64,000 nt of DNA from Malania oleifera (lineage: Eukaryota; Streptophyta; Magnoliopsida; Santalales; Ximeniaceae), in assembly GCF_029873635.1 (NCBI RefSeq), contig NC_080418.1:151335748-151399747 (forward strand), read 5' to 3'. The translations under genes and the position numbers were made by a program. Position 1 is the stretch's first letter. The number at the start of each line of letters is the position of its first letter. This document shows positions 1 to 11,077 of this stretch, one piece after another. The notes under the pieces are model-generated. The model had not been told where the DNA came from, made no database searches, and saw only the letters and a program-made list of their open reading frames with translations.

Positions 1-342
1 GAGCGGGAAAAGCCCGCTGAGCTAGTGCTGTGTATCTGCCCTTTTTGAAGGGTAAGTTTTGTAGGGACAGTTAGATTTTTGGGGAAATGTCCCTAGGTCT
101 TATTTTTGATATGTATATATGGAAATACTGTGGACTATAGCAACTCTGATATATTGTATTATATGGTATTGAGATGTACATTATTGTATGTTTTCTGCTA
201 CTAGGGCTTCTGCTGTATGTTCTGATATATCGCTGGTACCCACGGGTCCAAGTGGATTGTGACCTGCTGAACTGGAATATGGGAAATGTGCTATTGATAT
301 TATCAAAAAAAAAATGTGAAAAAAAAAAAGTAGGTCGTGACA
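1..342 (+). mobile_element. 3' end of a Tekay-type LTR, truncated by the window edge
   Basis: This is the terminal part of an LTR that starts outside the window. It is closely similar to 58172-58516 in the complete LTR 56124-58516 and ends in the same GGTCGTGACA. A donor-like AGG|GTAAGT at 51-53 matches the third-exon boundary seen in the other LTRs. Beyond 342 the sequence changes to the 3' non-coding part of a minus-strand Ty3/gypsy element, which this LTR seems to have entered. The target duplication cannot be tested because the left end is missing. Confidence 0.75.
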
Positions 343-1472
343 AAAAGTGTCTACTCATTTTATTACTTACCCTCACTTATGACGGAGGAATACCATGGTT
401 ACATTCTATGTTTTGGGAGATTACACAAATAAAATTAAAAACTACTTACTAACTAAATAGTACATGTACCTGCAAAAGAAACATTACCTAACTATTTACA
501 TTACCTGATTGCTCTTGGAACAAATGTGGGTATTTCTTTTTAATTTCATCCTCGAGTTCCCATGAGACTTCTTCCATAGCATGGTTCCTCCACAAAATCT
601 TCACTAGCTGAATTTCTTTAGTACGCAGTTCTTGTGTCATTCTGTCTATAATCTGTACTAGCATCTCTTCATAAGCTAGTGAATCCTTGAGTTCTATCTC
701 TGCATAGCTAATTATGTGAGATGGATCTGGGATGTATTTCCTTAACATGAAAAACATAAAACACATCATGAATTTGAGCCAAAGCTGGCGACAAAGCTAG
801 CCTATAAGCAACTGACCCTATTCTCTATAATATCTCAAATGGGTCAATATACCTAGGGTTCAATTTGCCCTTCTTTCCAAACCTCATAACTCCTTTTAGA
901 GGAGCTATCTTAAAAAATACTCGATCTACCACATCAAACTATAGCTCTCGGCGATGAGTGTCTGCGTAGCTTTTCTGCCGACTCTGCACGGTGCTAATTC
1001 TTTCTTTAATTAGTCAGACCTTATCACACGCCTATTGTACAATCTCTGGACCCAACACTTTCCTTTCACCAACTTCATCCCAAAAGAGAGGAGAAAAACA
1101 TCTCCTGCCATACAGTGCCTCGTATGGGGCCATGTCGATGCTAGACCGGTAGCTGTTATTATAAGCAAATTTAACTAGTGGTAGAAACTGAGTCCAGCTA
1201 CCCCCGAAATCCAGCACGCATGCATGAAGCATATCTTCTAATGCCTGAATCGCCCTCTCAGTTTGTCTATTTGTCTAGGGATGGAAAGCAGTGCTAAATG
1301 CTAACTATGTACCCATAGCCTCATGAAAACTTTTCTAGAATCGTGAAGTAAACCGAGGATCTCAGTCTGAGACTATGGATACTGGCACACCATGGACGCA
1401 AACTATCTCCTGAATATAAATCTCTGCCAATCTGTCCATGGAATAACCGACTTTAATCGGAATGAAATGAGC
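343..1472 (-). pseudogene. Ty3/gypsy (Tekay-like) pol, integrase C-terminal part
   Basis: This is the 3' end of a decayed minus-strand retrotransposon polyprotein. The frame 769-488 gives the end of integrase, including MLRKYIPDPSHII, LVKILWRN and a WELEDEIKKKYPHLF-type tail typical of Tekay/Del chromoviruses. The frame 1232-1032 carries the integrase stretch around VKFAYNNSY and YEALYGRRC. Stops and frame changes separate the two. The 343-487 part resembles the 3' non-coding region at 16575-16620 in reverse complement. The 5' continuation is at 3449, on the other side of a solo LTR. It is not expected to be functional. Confidence 0.85.
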
Positions 1473-1847
1473 TGTAACAACCCAAAGAATAATGTTATTT
1501 CAATAATAAAGAGGGAGAGAAATGGAAAAAAAAATAGAAGGAGACAGCAGACTTTGTTGACGACATTGCACATTGGGGGTAATAACCAAAAATTTTTCCT
1601 TGGTCCTCATCGATGAATACAGGGGATTCTTCGACGAGGGTATAACAGGACCTTGTGAAAGAGGGCGAGCTTCATCGACGAGAAAATACTGAGAGGATGT
1701 TTGGGCGACTTTGAATTTCTTCCACGAAGGGCAAGGTTCATCGACGAATTGTCTATTGATTTCGTCGACGAGATGACGTGGCTCGTCGACGAAGGCTGCA
1801 GTATAAATAGCCTAAACTTGGTTTATACACATAATTTCCGGCATAAA

Positions 1848-1897
<50 letters not shown>

Positions 1898-3448
1898 GAC
1901 AGTTCTCCTTCCAACTTTCTTTGATTTCGGCCCCATCAGTCGTCGGATCGACGATCTGAGGCCACCACGACGCTCCTGGCGGAGTTCTCTTCAAATCTGC
2001 AGGGGCGGATTGTCAGTAGAATTGAGTTGGATTTCTCCCCAGAATCAAGGTAAGGCCTTTTATTCTGTTTTTGACCTTTTGGAAGTTGTAGGAAATGATG
2101 TAGGCCAAGAAATATTGATATTCTGTTCTAGCAAATGTGGTTTGCAGGGTGTGGAATAGGAAGCCCTGTGGGTGTGGGATCAGTATACAATAGGGACTTT
2201 TCGACAGTTTGGTAAGGGAAACATGCTATGCTAAGGAAACCTAATACGATTTCAGTATGAAATTTATGTTTTTACCAGATTAATATTTAGAGCAGAAATT
2301 TATACAATTTATTATTGATGTTAAAGTATTTTAAATTATTGTGTGGCATGAGAGTATGAATATAGTATAGAAACATGTTTTTACAGTATTTTCAAGAATA
2401 TGTTTTACAAAATATACAAACAATGAAAATGTGTTTACAGTATCTTTCAGAATACCATAATTTTATAGTTTTACAGCACCATAATAGGTAGAATTACAGT
2501 TTATCTTAGAAAAATACAATTGATATAGTTACGTATTATTACAACATTATGGTTATACAGTTATTACAGAATCAATGTAAAATAGTTAGTTGTATATAGA
2601 AACGTATTATAGAGTATCAGACCCTGATGGATCAGACAGCAGAACACGGTACCGTAGCTATAGATATACAGATATTCAGTTTAGAGTGCAACCACTTAAC
2701 TCAGATAGTAAGTGGTATGAGGTCGATCGTGCCTAGTTGTGGGCAGGCTCCCTATCAGATATGGGTTGAGGAAGGCCGATCTGACCGAGTAGTAGAGTGG
2801 TTTACCCTAGTCGGCCAGTCAGGATAGATCCAACCTTCAGGCCTCACAACTCTGTCATGAGGGGTTAAATCATGACATACAGCCATCTAGGGAAATATTC
2901 TCAGGTATTATAGTATTATCAGATTTTTCGAAATAGTAGTATTATTATGAAAATTAATTTCATACAATTTGACATGTTCAATTATGTAGTTAAAGGTTTT
3001 ATAATATGTTATGTAGTATTAGCATTTTTAGTCTTAGTATTTGTACTACTCTTATCTCTGATTAATTTTTACAGATCCATATCTCAATAGCCACATACTA
3101 GTAATAACATGTTTCGTCTTACTAAGTTTTGGCTCATCCTAGTGTTGAATTATTTTTCAGGTGAGCCAGTTGGGCAAGTGGAGCAGGCTCATAGGTAGAA
3201 GAGTTGTTAGTCTGCCCTTTTGAGAGTGAGTGTTTTGGGGTTCAATTTTGTTAGCTCTGGTGTTAGGAAGAGTAGTTCTTGAGAGTATCATGAAATATGT
3301 AATATTTGTGGAATATTTAGACACTCTGGTATTATATATATATATATATATAGGTTGTGTTTCATGTTATTTGCTTTCCGCTGTGTAGGAAATTGTTTTA
3401 ATTTAAAATAGTATAGGAGAATTTTATTTTTATAAGCAGGTCGTTACA
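1473..3448 (+). mobile_element. Solo LTR 1 (GTCGAC-palindrome family)
   Basis: A complete 1976-bp LTR starts TGTAACAACCC and ends GGTCGTTACA, flanked by a perfect 5-bp duplication TGAGC (1468-1472 and 3449-3453). Removing it joins the minus-strand integrase frame. U3 holds copies of TCGTCGACGA-like palindromes, then TGACGTGGC (1774) and TATAAATAG (1802). A long CT run follows at about 1853-1893. Leader splice-like signals are donor 2050, acceptor 2147, donor 2212, acceptor 3160 and donor 3226. No internal region or second LTR is present, so it is a recombination product of a full element. Confidence 0.93.
1853..1893. repeat. (CT)n microsatellite in LTR leader
   Basis: An uninterrupted CT dinucleotide run lies about 50 bp downstream of the LTR TATA box, in the expected 5' leader. 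Similar but shorter CT tracts sit at the same place in the LTRs at 17083, 52005 and 59390. The length variation probably reflects slippage. Confidence 0.9.
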
Positions 3449-5371
3449 TGAGCAGTTTTTGTTAAACGATCAACAACCACCCAAATCGCATTCAGTCCTT
3501 GTCGCGCTGGTGGTAATCCTGTAATGAAATCCATCGAAATGTGATCCCATTTCCACTATAGAATAAACAGTGGTCGCAACTGCCTTGCTGGTCTTTGGTG
3601 TTCAGCTTTAACCTGCTGGCACGTCAAGCACTGTTGTACAAATTCGGCTATCTCTCTTTTCATTCCACTCCACCAGAAGTACTCTCGTAAATCCTTATAC
3701 ATTTTAGTACTACCTGGATGTACGGTGTGTAGGGATCTATGAGCCTCCTCCAGTATAGTTCTTCTGATCTTCGTACCCGCAGGAACACAGAGCCTATTAC
3801 GGAATCGCAGGGCTCCATCATCTGATATGCTAAATTCCTCACCCTGACCATTTCGCACCCTAGTTCTTCTGATCTGGTCTCTGGTGTTCAGTTTTAACCT
3901 GCTGGCACGTCAAGCACTGCTGTGCAAATTCGGCTATCTCTCTTTTCATTCCACTCCACCAAAAGTACTCTCGTAAATCCTTATACATTTTAGTGCTACC
4001 TGGATATACGGTGTGTAGGGATCTGTGAGCCTCCTCTAGTATAGTTCTTCTGATCTCGGTACCCGCAAGAACACAGAGCCTATTACAGAATCGCAAGGCT
4101 CCATCATCTAATATGCTAAATTCCTCACCCTGACCATTTCGCACCCTAGCCATTGCCTCTGTCAACTCTACATCATCACCCTGAGCTGCTTTAATCCTTT
4201 CGTATAGCGTAAGCTGAACCACTAAAGTGGCAATGACTGCCTGAGGACTTTCTTTAATTAATTCTCTGCTAAGCCTCTCCAAATCTATCAAAATTGAATG
4301 TGGAATCTCCATGACTGCTAATACTGGTCCCATTGATTTCCTATTCAAAGCATCAGCTACCACATTCACTTTCCCTGAGTGGTAACTAATGGTGCAGTCA
4401 TAGTCTTTAATAAGCTCTAGCCACCTTCTTTCTCTCATATTTAGTTCCTTCTGCGTAAAGAAATATTTCAGGCTCTCGTGATCCATGAAAATCTTGCACT
4501 TTCCACCATATAAGTAACGCCTCCAGATCTTGAGAGCATACACCACCGCAGCAAGCTCTAAATCATGGACAGGATAATTCCTCTCATGCTCTTTAAGTTG
4601 TCTAAACGCATACGCAATAACCCTGCCGTGCTACATTACTATGCACCCAAGTCCCTTCAAAGAAGCATCACTGTATATTGCAAATTCGTCCTCCCTTGAC
4701 AGGATAGCTAATACCAGAGATGAAACTAACCGCCACTTTAACTTTTGAAAACTCTGCTCACAGTCATCGGTCCAATCAAACTTCGCATTTTTCCTCGTAA
4801 GCCGTGTTAATGGACCTAATAGTGTTGAGAAGCCATCTATGAAGCGCCGGTAATAGTCTACTAATCCCAGAAAACTCCTGACCTCCTAAACGCTACCTGG
4901 CCTTTCCCAACTTACTACCACCTCTATTTTACTCGGATCAACTAATACACTTGCTTCATAGATCACATGATCGAGAAAGGTAACTTGCCTTAGCCAGAAC
5001 TCACATTTCTTGAATTTTGCATATAATTTCCTTTCTCTCAATATCTGCAACACCAGCCTCAAATGATGCTCGTGCTCCTCAAAACTTCTCGAATAAACCA
5101 GTATATCATCAATGAAGACAACGAAAAAACTGGTCCAAATATTAATGAAACACTCGATTCGTTAAATCCAGGAATACTATTGGTGCGTTCATCACCCCAA
5201 ATGGCATCACCAAGAACTCGTAATGCCCATATCGGGTTCGAAATGCAGTCTTCGAAATATCCTCTGCTCTAACTTTCACTTGATGGTAACCCGACCGTAG
5301 GTCTATTTTAGAGTAAACCTGGGTCCCCTGTAACTGATAAAATAAATCATCAATCCTAGGGAGAGGATATT
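3449..5371 (-). pseudogene. Ty3/gypsy pol: RT end, RNase H and integrase zinc-binding part
   Basis: This is a continuation of the minus-strand pol. In coding order it holds the RT palm with FIDDILVYS (near 5091-5120), the RT connection, RNase H (4546-4330, including [15 protein letters not shown]) and the integrase HHCC zinc region with C-L-T-C (4000-3900). It then runs into the core domain next to solo LTR 1. In-frame stops and a 286-bp internal duplication make it non-functional. The similarity is to Tekay-type chromovirus polyproteins. The upstream RT part is at 7348-7400 and 10109-10300. Confidence 0.88.
3590..4150 (-). repeat. 286-bp tandem duplication within pol
   Basis: Two direct copies lie 286 bp apart (about 3590-3861 and 3876-4150). 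Both encode the stretch from GQGEEFSI through the integrase HHCC zinc motif to CLTCQQVK, and they differ by scattered substitutions. The linker repeats TTCTTCTGATCT, which also occurs inside the unit, so the junction probably formed by short homology. A 286-bp period is not a multiple of three, so the duplication shifts the frame. Confidence 0.88.
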
Positions 5372-7347
5372 TGTAACAAGCCGAAGAATAATGGTATTAT
5401 AATAATAAAGAGGGAGGAAAATGGAAACAGTAACAGAAGGAGGCAGCCGACTTCATCGATGAACGCTTTGTGTTCGTCGATGACGTTGCATTTTGGATGT
5501 GATAATCCCAAGAATTTTCCAAGCCTCGTCGACGAAAATAGGGGTTTTGTCGTTGAGTGTTCTTTAGGATCTCGCCAACGAGGTCCCGTCTCGTCGACGA
5601 GAATATACCGAGAGAGGATTTTTGGGAAGTCTGAAATTCGTCGACAAGGGTGCAGGTTCATCAACGAACTTTCTATAGGACTCGTCGACAAGGTGACGTG
5701 GCTCGTCGACGAATCCCATAGTATAAATAGCCTAAATCCGAGTTAAATGCATAATTTTTCTGCCAAATTCACTCTCTCTCGCTCTCTCCTACGGCTCCAC
5801 CTCCATCTCTCTTCGATTTCAGCCCCGTTGTTCACCGGATTGATGATTTGAGGCCACCACGACGCTCCTGGGAAGATCTCCATAAGTTTGCCAGAGCAGA
5901 TCATTGGTGGGACGAAGTTGGATTTCATCCCATATTTAGGGTAAGGTCTTTTATTTGAAATTAGGCTTTTCGGCAGTTGTAGGAAATGACGTAGACGTAG
6001 AAATAGTAATTTTTTTGTTCTGCAATTTATGGTTTTCAGGGTGTTGAGTGGAGGACCCTGCGTGTGTAGGACCCGCTATAGTAGGGGGATTTTAGCAAAA
6101 ATCAGGTAAGGGAAATATGCTATGTTAGGTAATACTAGTATGATTTTAGTATGAAATATATCTTTTCATCATATTATTATTTCACAGTAGGAACTTATAC
6201 AGTTTATCAAATACGTTTAAAATGTTTTAAATTACTGTGGCATAAGAATATAGATATAGTACAAAAACATGTTTTTAGAGTATTTTCAGGATTATGTTTT
6301 ATAGTATTTTCATAATACCATGATTATATGGTTTTCAGTACCATGACATATAGTTTTACAGTTTATTTTAGAAATACAGTTGATACAGATACAATTTATT
6401 TCAGAAATACAGTTGATACAGATACAGTTTATCACGGCGTCATGGTTAATACAGATATTACAAAATCATGGTAAAACAGATAGATTGTATATAGTAATGT
6501 AATATTTAGTATCAGACCCTAATGGATCAGACAGCAGAGCACGGTACCGTTGCTATATACAGATATTCAGTATAGAGTGCAACCACCTATTCAAATAATA
6601 CGTGGTATGTAGGTCGATCAAATGCCCAGGAGCGGATAGGCTCCCCATCAGATATGGGTTGAGAAGGGTTGATCAGACTGATGGAGTATAGTGATTTATT
6701 CCTGGTTGGCTAGCCAAGGTAGATCCCGCCTTCGGGCCTTACAACCATCTAGGAAGGTTTTCAGTTATTATTATACATATATACAATTTTACAGTAATAG
6801 AGGGCGTACTTATGTATGGTAGAAGTATTATGTATAGAAACCTAAAAATACAGTTATGTTAAGCAACATGGGATGATGGTTGTTATATTATTTGTACTAT
6901 ATTTTCAAATTTAGTTATATGTGTTTATATAGAAACAGATCTTCTCAGTATTGTAACTCATTTGCCACACACTAGCAATAGCATATTTTGTCTCACTGAG
7001 CGTCATCTCATCCCATTACCTTAATATTTTCAGGTGATCCAGATAGGCGAGCAGATCAGACTCGCAGATAGAGGGGCTTTAGTATTGCCCTGCCAGTAGA
7101 GTAAGTATTTTTTAGAGTATGTATGTATAGCCCTAGCCAGTTGAGGGTATTTTGGGAAGCCATCATATATGTATATTTTGAGGATCCTTTTAACACTCTG
7201 GTATTGTATATTTTCTTGGTGGTGCTTATATGAATTCCGCTTCTTGCTGCTTAGGTTGATGGATTGGTTTAATCAAGTAGGTATCAGAGCTTTATAAATT
7301 TTACAGTATATATATATATAACCCCAGTTAAATAGTAGATAGTCACA
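5372..7347 (+). mobile_element. Solo LTR 2 (GTCGAC-palindrome family)
   Basis: This complete LTR of 1976 bp starts TGTAACAAGCC and ends in TCACA. It is flanked by a perfect ATATT duplication (5367-5371 and 7348-7352). Deleting it brings the two sides of the minus-strand RT together in frame at the KNKYPLPR motif. U3 has a palindrome array, TGACGTGGC at 5694 and TATAAATAG at 5722. Leader splice-like sites are donor 5941, acceptor 6039, donor 6106, acceptor 7033 and donor 7101 (GTAAGTATT). A primer-site-like GGTATCAGAGC at about 7290 lies inside the LTR and does not mark its edge. Confidence 0.92.
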
Positions 7348-7400
7348 ATATTTATTCTTGACTATCAGTTTATTTATCTCCCTATAATCGATACACAACC
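7348..7400 (-). pseudogene. Ty3/gypsy RT fragment between two solo LTRs
   Basis: This 53-bp piece of minus-strand RT encodes the CIDYREINK region. Solo LTRs bound it on both sides, and it connects in frame to 5371 on one side and to 10109 on the other. It shows that both LTRs entered the same coding region. Confidence 0.85.
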
Positions 7401-7578
7401 TGTAATAACCCCTAAAAAAGGGTTATAGAAGATTAGTGGAATGATTCCCCCAAAAATAATAATAATAATAATAATAATTAATTAATCGAATTTAAAAAAA
7501 TTAATTAATTAAAAACCTTATTTTTATTTTATTAATAAAATATATTATTATTAATATTAATTAAATATATTATTATTA

Positions 7579-7645
<67 letters not shown>

Positions 7646-10108
7646 CTCCTGGAGCTTAAAGAAGCTTCAGGAGACCTTTTTTTTTTTTTTTAATAAAAAC
7701 TTCATTCTTCTTCTTCTTCTTCTTCATTTCTTTTCTTTTCTTTTCATGCGTCTCTGAACTATCTCTCTCTCTCTTCATTCTCTCTCCCTCTCTCCTCGAT
7801 TTCGTGGCGGATTTTCACCCGATCGAAAATCCGAAGATACCATTAGACTCCATTCGCCGCTGCTGTCATTTCTACCCGAACAGATCGGTGGTAGGAGCGG
7901 CGTAAGCATATTTCCTATGGTAAGTCATTTTCTCATTTTTCTTTAATTTCTTGCAAAATATAAGTCCAATTGACGAATGAACACCAACATGAGAATCTAG
8001 GGATGATTCTCTACAAGTCTAGTGGGATGGAATTCTCGTGGGGGTGTCGGGCCAAAACCCCAAATTTGGGGTGCAGGGGTTATTAAGGGGCTTATTTTTA
8101 ATTAATTAGCATTAATTTAGAAATGCTAAAATATTGAGCATCTGGGGCTGAAATAGGATTTCTGAAATTTAGGGCCTGGGTGAGCGCCGCGGGTGTAATT
8201 TTGGGACCCGCAAACAAAATTTAGAAAAATTAAGTGGGGGTGTTAAATAATAGTTTAAATATTAATTTGAGGTATATGGAGTTTAGGGAAGGCTAGATGA
8301 GTATTATTTTGGAGAAATAGATTAATTAATTTGGGAAAAATGTAAATTGCAGGAGTTGAATTTTGGGTGCCAAGGGCGTAGAATTTGGGATTCTAGCGAG
8401 ACTCTCAGTAAGCCAGGTAAGGGGAATAAATTATAGTAGTGTTTTTAGAATTATTATTTGAATGAAAATGTGAAAATGAGCATACAATATTTTGTCTGAA
8501 AATTATTATGATATAAATATCAGATAAATTGTGTGGCATTTGAGTAATTGTAAATTGTGATATTTTGGAGTGTAAAATATAATAATGTGGTATTTATTTG
8601 TGAGTAGAAATTATGTGCATGACAAATGAGAATTATTGATGTGATTAGTGAGAAGTAATGAAATATGATATTTATATGTGAGTGGAAATGTTTTGCCTGA
8701 AAAATGAGATTTTATGAATTACAGATATTGGAAAAATACGTGAAATATGATATTACGAGATGATGAAATGTGCATAGAAAATGATGAGAATATTTATATT
8801 GAACTGAATTGTGATATACTGGAATATAATTGATGAAATGTCAATACCGCATAATGATTGTGGGTATGTGGTGGTAAACCCTATTGGATGGTTATGATAT
8901 TGAGCACAATACTGTTGCGAGTGGTGTTAGTACAACCACACGGACTCTTGGAGCGTGTGGCGTGACAGTCGACTAAGCCATTTTGTAGGGTTGTTGGGCC
9001 CCCTGAGTTCGGATCAGGGTATTAGGCCGGCCAGTCGCACTACAGGCGCGATATGTGATATGATATTTGATCTAACCGGGTCGACCAACCGCAGTTAGAT
9101 CCAGCCTTCAGGCCGCACAACATTGACCATGGGGGGAAGCAAGACGTGTATAGAAAGATCCTCAGGGTGGCCATGAGTTACAGACGCGATGTTGGTATTT
9201 GATACCGAGGATACTCATAAGCCGGAAAGTAAAGTGGAAATGAAAAGTGAAAGAATGATAAAATTGGCTAAAATGAGAAATGAAAGAAAGAATGGAAATT
9301 GAGAAATAAAGAATGATAAAATTGAGAAATGGAACCGCGTGAATTAATAATATAAATAATTGAGGCGAAGTGAAACTCGCCGCCTGAGGGCTTACTGAGT
9401 AAGGTGAGTGCCCTGATAGGTATCAGATGTGGCCATACCCAGTTACGTAACGTGTTAGGGCAGAGGGAAGCTACCTGTATGGGCGGGTAATCTTCCCTAT
9501 TCTCAGGAACTTCGCGGGTAAATATGTGATGGAAATCATTGAATTTGATAAATGATTTTAAAGTTTGTAAAAGCTTGTGTTGTATATCTATACGATTATG
9601 AGAATGTGTATATCAGTATATTTTCTCAAATGAAATGATGATTTGAAAAGTAAAGTGTATTATAATTGTACTCATATGGCCACACACTGTAAATAATTTA
9701 TTCCTTCTTGCTGAGATGTGTCTCACCCAATTTATCTAAATTTTTCAGGGAACAGAGACCGACCGGGTGATAGAGCTTCGTGATAGTAGGGAGCAGGAAC
9801 CCTGGTACACAGGGTGAGTTTTGGACTAGGGGAGATGTAATTCCCCTAGAGTTGTGTAGTTATTTTTAGTGTGGGAAGCTAGTGTGAATATTTGTATGTG
9901 TGTTGATGCTCTGGGTATTGTATTCTGACTGATGTATGTATTGTCTTCCGCTGTTAGGTTGTATAATAAAATAACTTTTTACCTAGTACCCATTGGGGGT
10001 CGGGTCGTATGAATGATAGTAGGATTGTTAACGTGGCCGATTTGTAGATTTATGACGTAATTATTTATTATTATTAAAAAAAAATTGTACAAAAATCAGG
10101 GCGTCACA
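7401..10108 (+). mobile_element. Solo LTR 3 (AT-rich hairpin family)
   Basis: A 2708-bp LTR from TGTAATAACCCC to GGGCGTCACA carries a perfect CAACC duplication (7396-7400 and 10109-10113). It includes an ATT-repeat (about 7567-7645), then a near-palindrome centred on AAGCTT at about 7648-7677, then a CT-rich leader. Splice-like sites are donor 7920, acceptor 8352, donor 8417, acceptor 9748 and donor 9814. The small exons they define are 64 and 65 nt. A hairpin sequence TGAGATGTGTCTCA precedes the 9748 acceptor. The LTR interrupts minus-strand RT. Confidence 0.92.
7567..7645. repeat. (ATT)n microsatellite
   Basis: A long ATT/TTA trinucleotide run lies in the U3 part of solo LTR 3, directly before the hairpin and CT-rich leader. 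Confidence 0.9.
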
Positions 10109-10300
10109 CAACCTCATGGTCCCGTCCTTCTTTTTCACAAATAGAACTAGTGCACCCCAAGGCGACGCACTGGGCCCGATAAAACCTTTATCCAGTAATT
10201 CCTGTAACTATTCTTTCAATTCTTTTAACTTAATTGAGGTCATACGGTATGGTTCTTTAGATATTGGTGCAGACCTTGGCAATAGAGTTTTCTAAATCTA
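10109..10300 (-). pseudogene. Ty3/gypsy RT, N-terminal part
   Basis: The minus strand encodes the RT entry region: LLPRSAPISKEPYRM, a LKELKE stretch, a lysine-rich VKKKDG stretch and the lead into CIDYRE. One in-frame stop and a frame disturbance upstream of the start are visible. Upstream gag and protease are absent. The pol homology stops near 10300, where a minus-strand LTR fragment begins. That junction marks loss of the 5' half of this element. Confidence 0.82.
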
Positions 10301-10761
10301 TCTATACACCATAATAAACCATGCATCCACTTGTATTCCTATATATACACATCTCCCAAAAATATTTAGTATTCACAATACCAGTATGTTTCACAACCAT
10401 TCATAAAATCTAGAAGACTTAAAACATAAAATATTTGCATTCCAAAAACATCAATGAAATGTTTGTACCCTTTTTTTTCTTATATCTCCCAAAAATGTTA
10501 TAAAACCTCAAGCTATCTAAGCTCGATCTCAAGGAGGTCCTGAAAAAAAATACATTTATATTCGGGTGAGACACATCTCAGTAAGGGAAGAAACAATATA
10601 TTAAAACAGTGTGTGGCTAATACGAGGTATATAAATATCATTTTAATAACATTTTTCAAATCGTTAACATAACACTGAAATCATTCTCTAAACCTAATTA
10701 ATCACATGCAAAGATTTAACCCACAAGATTACCCAAGGATATGGGTGATTACCGGCCCACA
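10301..10761 (-). mobile_element. Minus-strand LTR 5, first part (interrupted by LTR 4)
   Basis: This LTR of the AT-rich family lies in reverse orientation. Its reverse complement carries the conserved TTACTGAGATGTGTCTCACCC block (about 10562-10584) and the acceptor-like TTTTTCAGGA. It continues at 13328 after a plus-strand LTR inserted into it. The reading TTGTATGG / GGGTAATCACCC matches the homologous block in the LTRs at 12736 and 22168. Confidence 0.8.
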
Positions 10762-11025
10762 TGTGATAACCCGAAAAAAAAAAAAATTAATTAATTAATT
10801 AATTTTAAAAAAATTAAAATTAAAAGTAATTATTGATTAGCTAATTAGTTAAATATTATTAAATTAATGTATTAAATAAACAAATAAAGAAAATAGAAAA
10901 AAAAGAATTATATTTAATTAAAATTATTTATTAGTAATTAATTAGTTAAACATTATTAACTTGAATTAATTAATGCAAGTAAAATGGTGATTATATATAT
11001 ATACATATATAAATATATAAGGATA

Positions 11026-11077
<52 letters not shown>

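Noticed and set aside
1812..1994. Open frames with Arg-Glu or Leu-Ser repeats (also 1701-1898, 16950-17162)
   Set aside because: Translation of a CT/GA microsatellite in LTR leaders, not protein-coding.
7284..7302. Primer-binding-site-like GGTATCAGAGC within LTR 2
   Set aside because: The target duplication ATATT and the in-frame joining of RT place the LTR end at 7347, so this match lies inside the LTR. A similar match at about 24218 is also internal.
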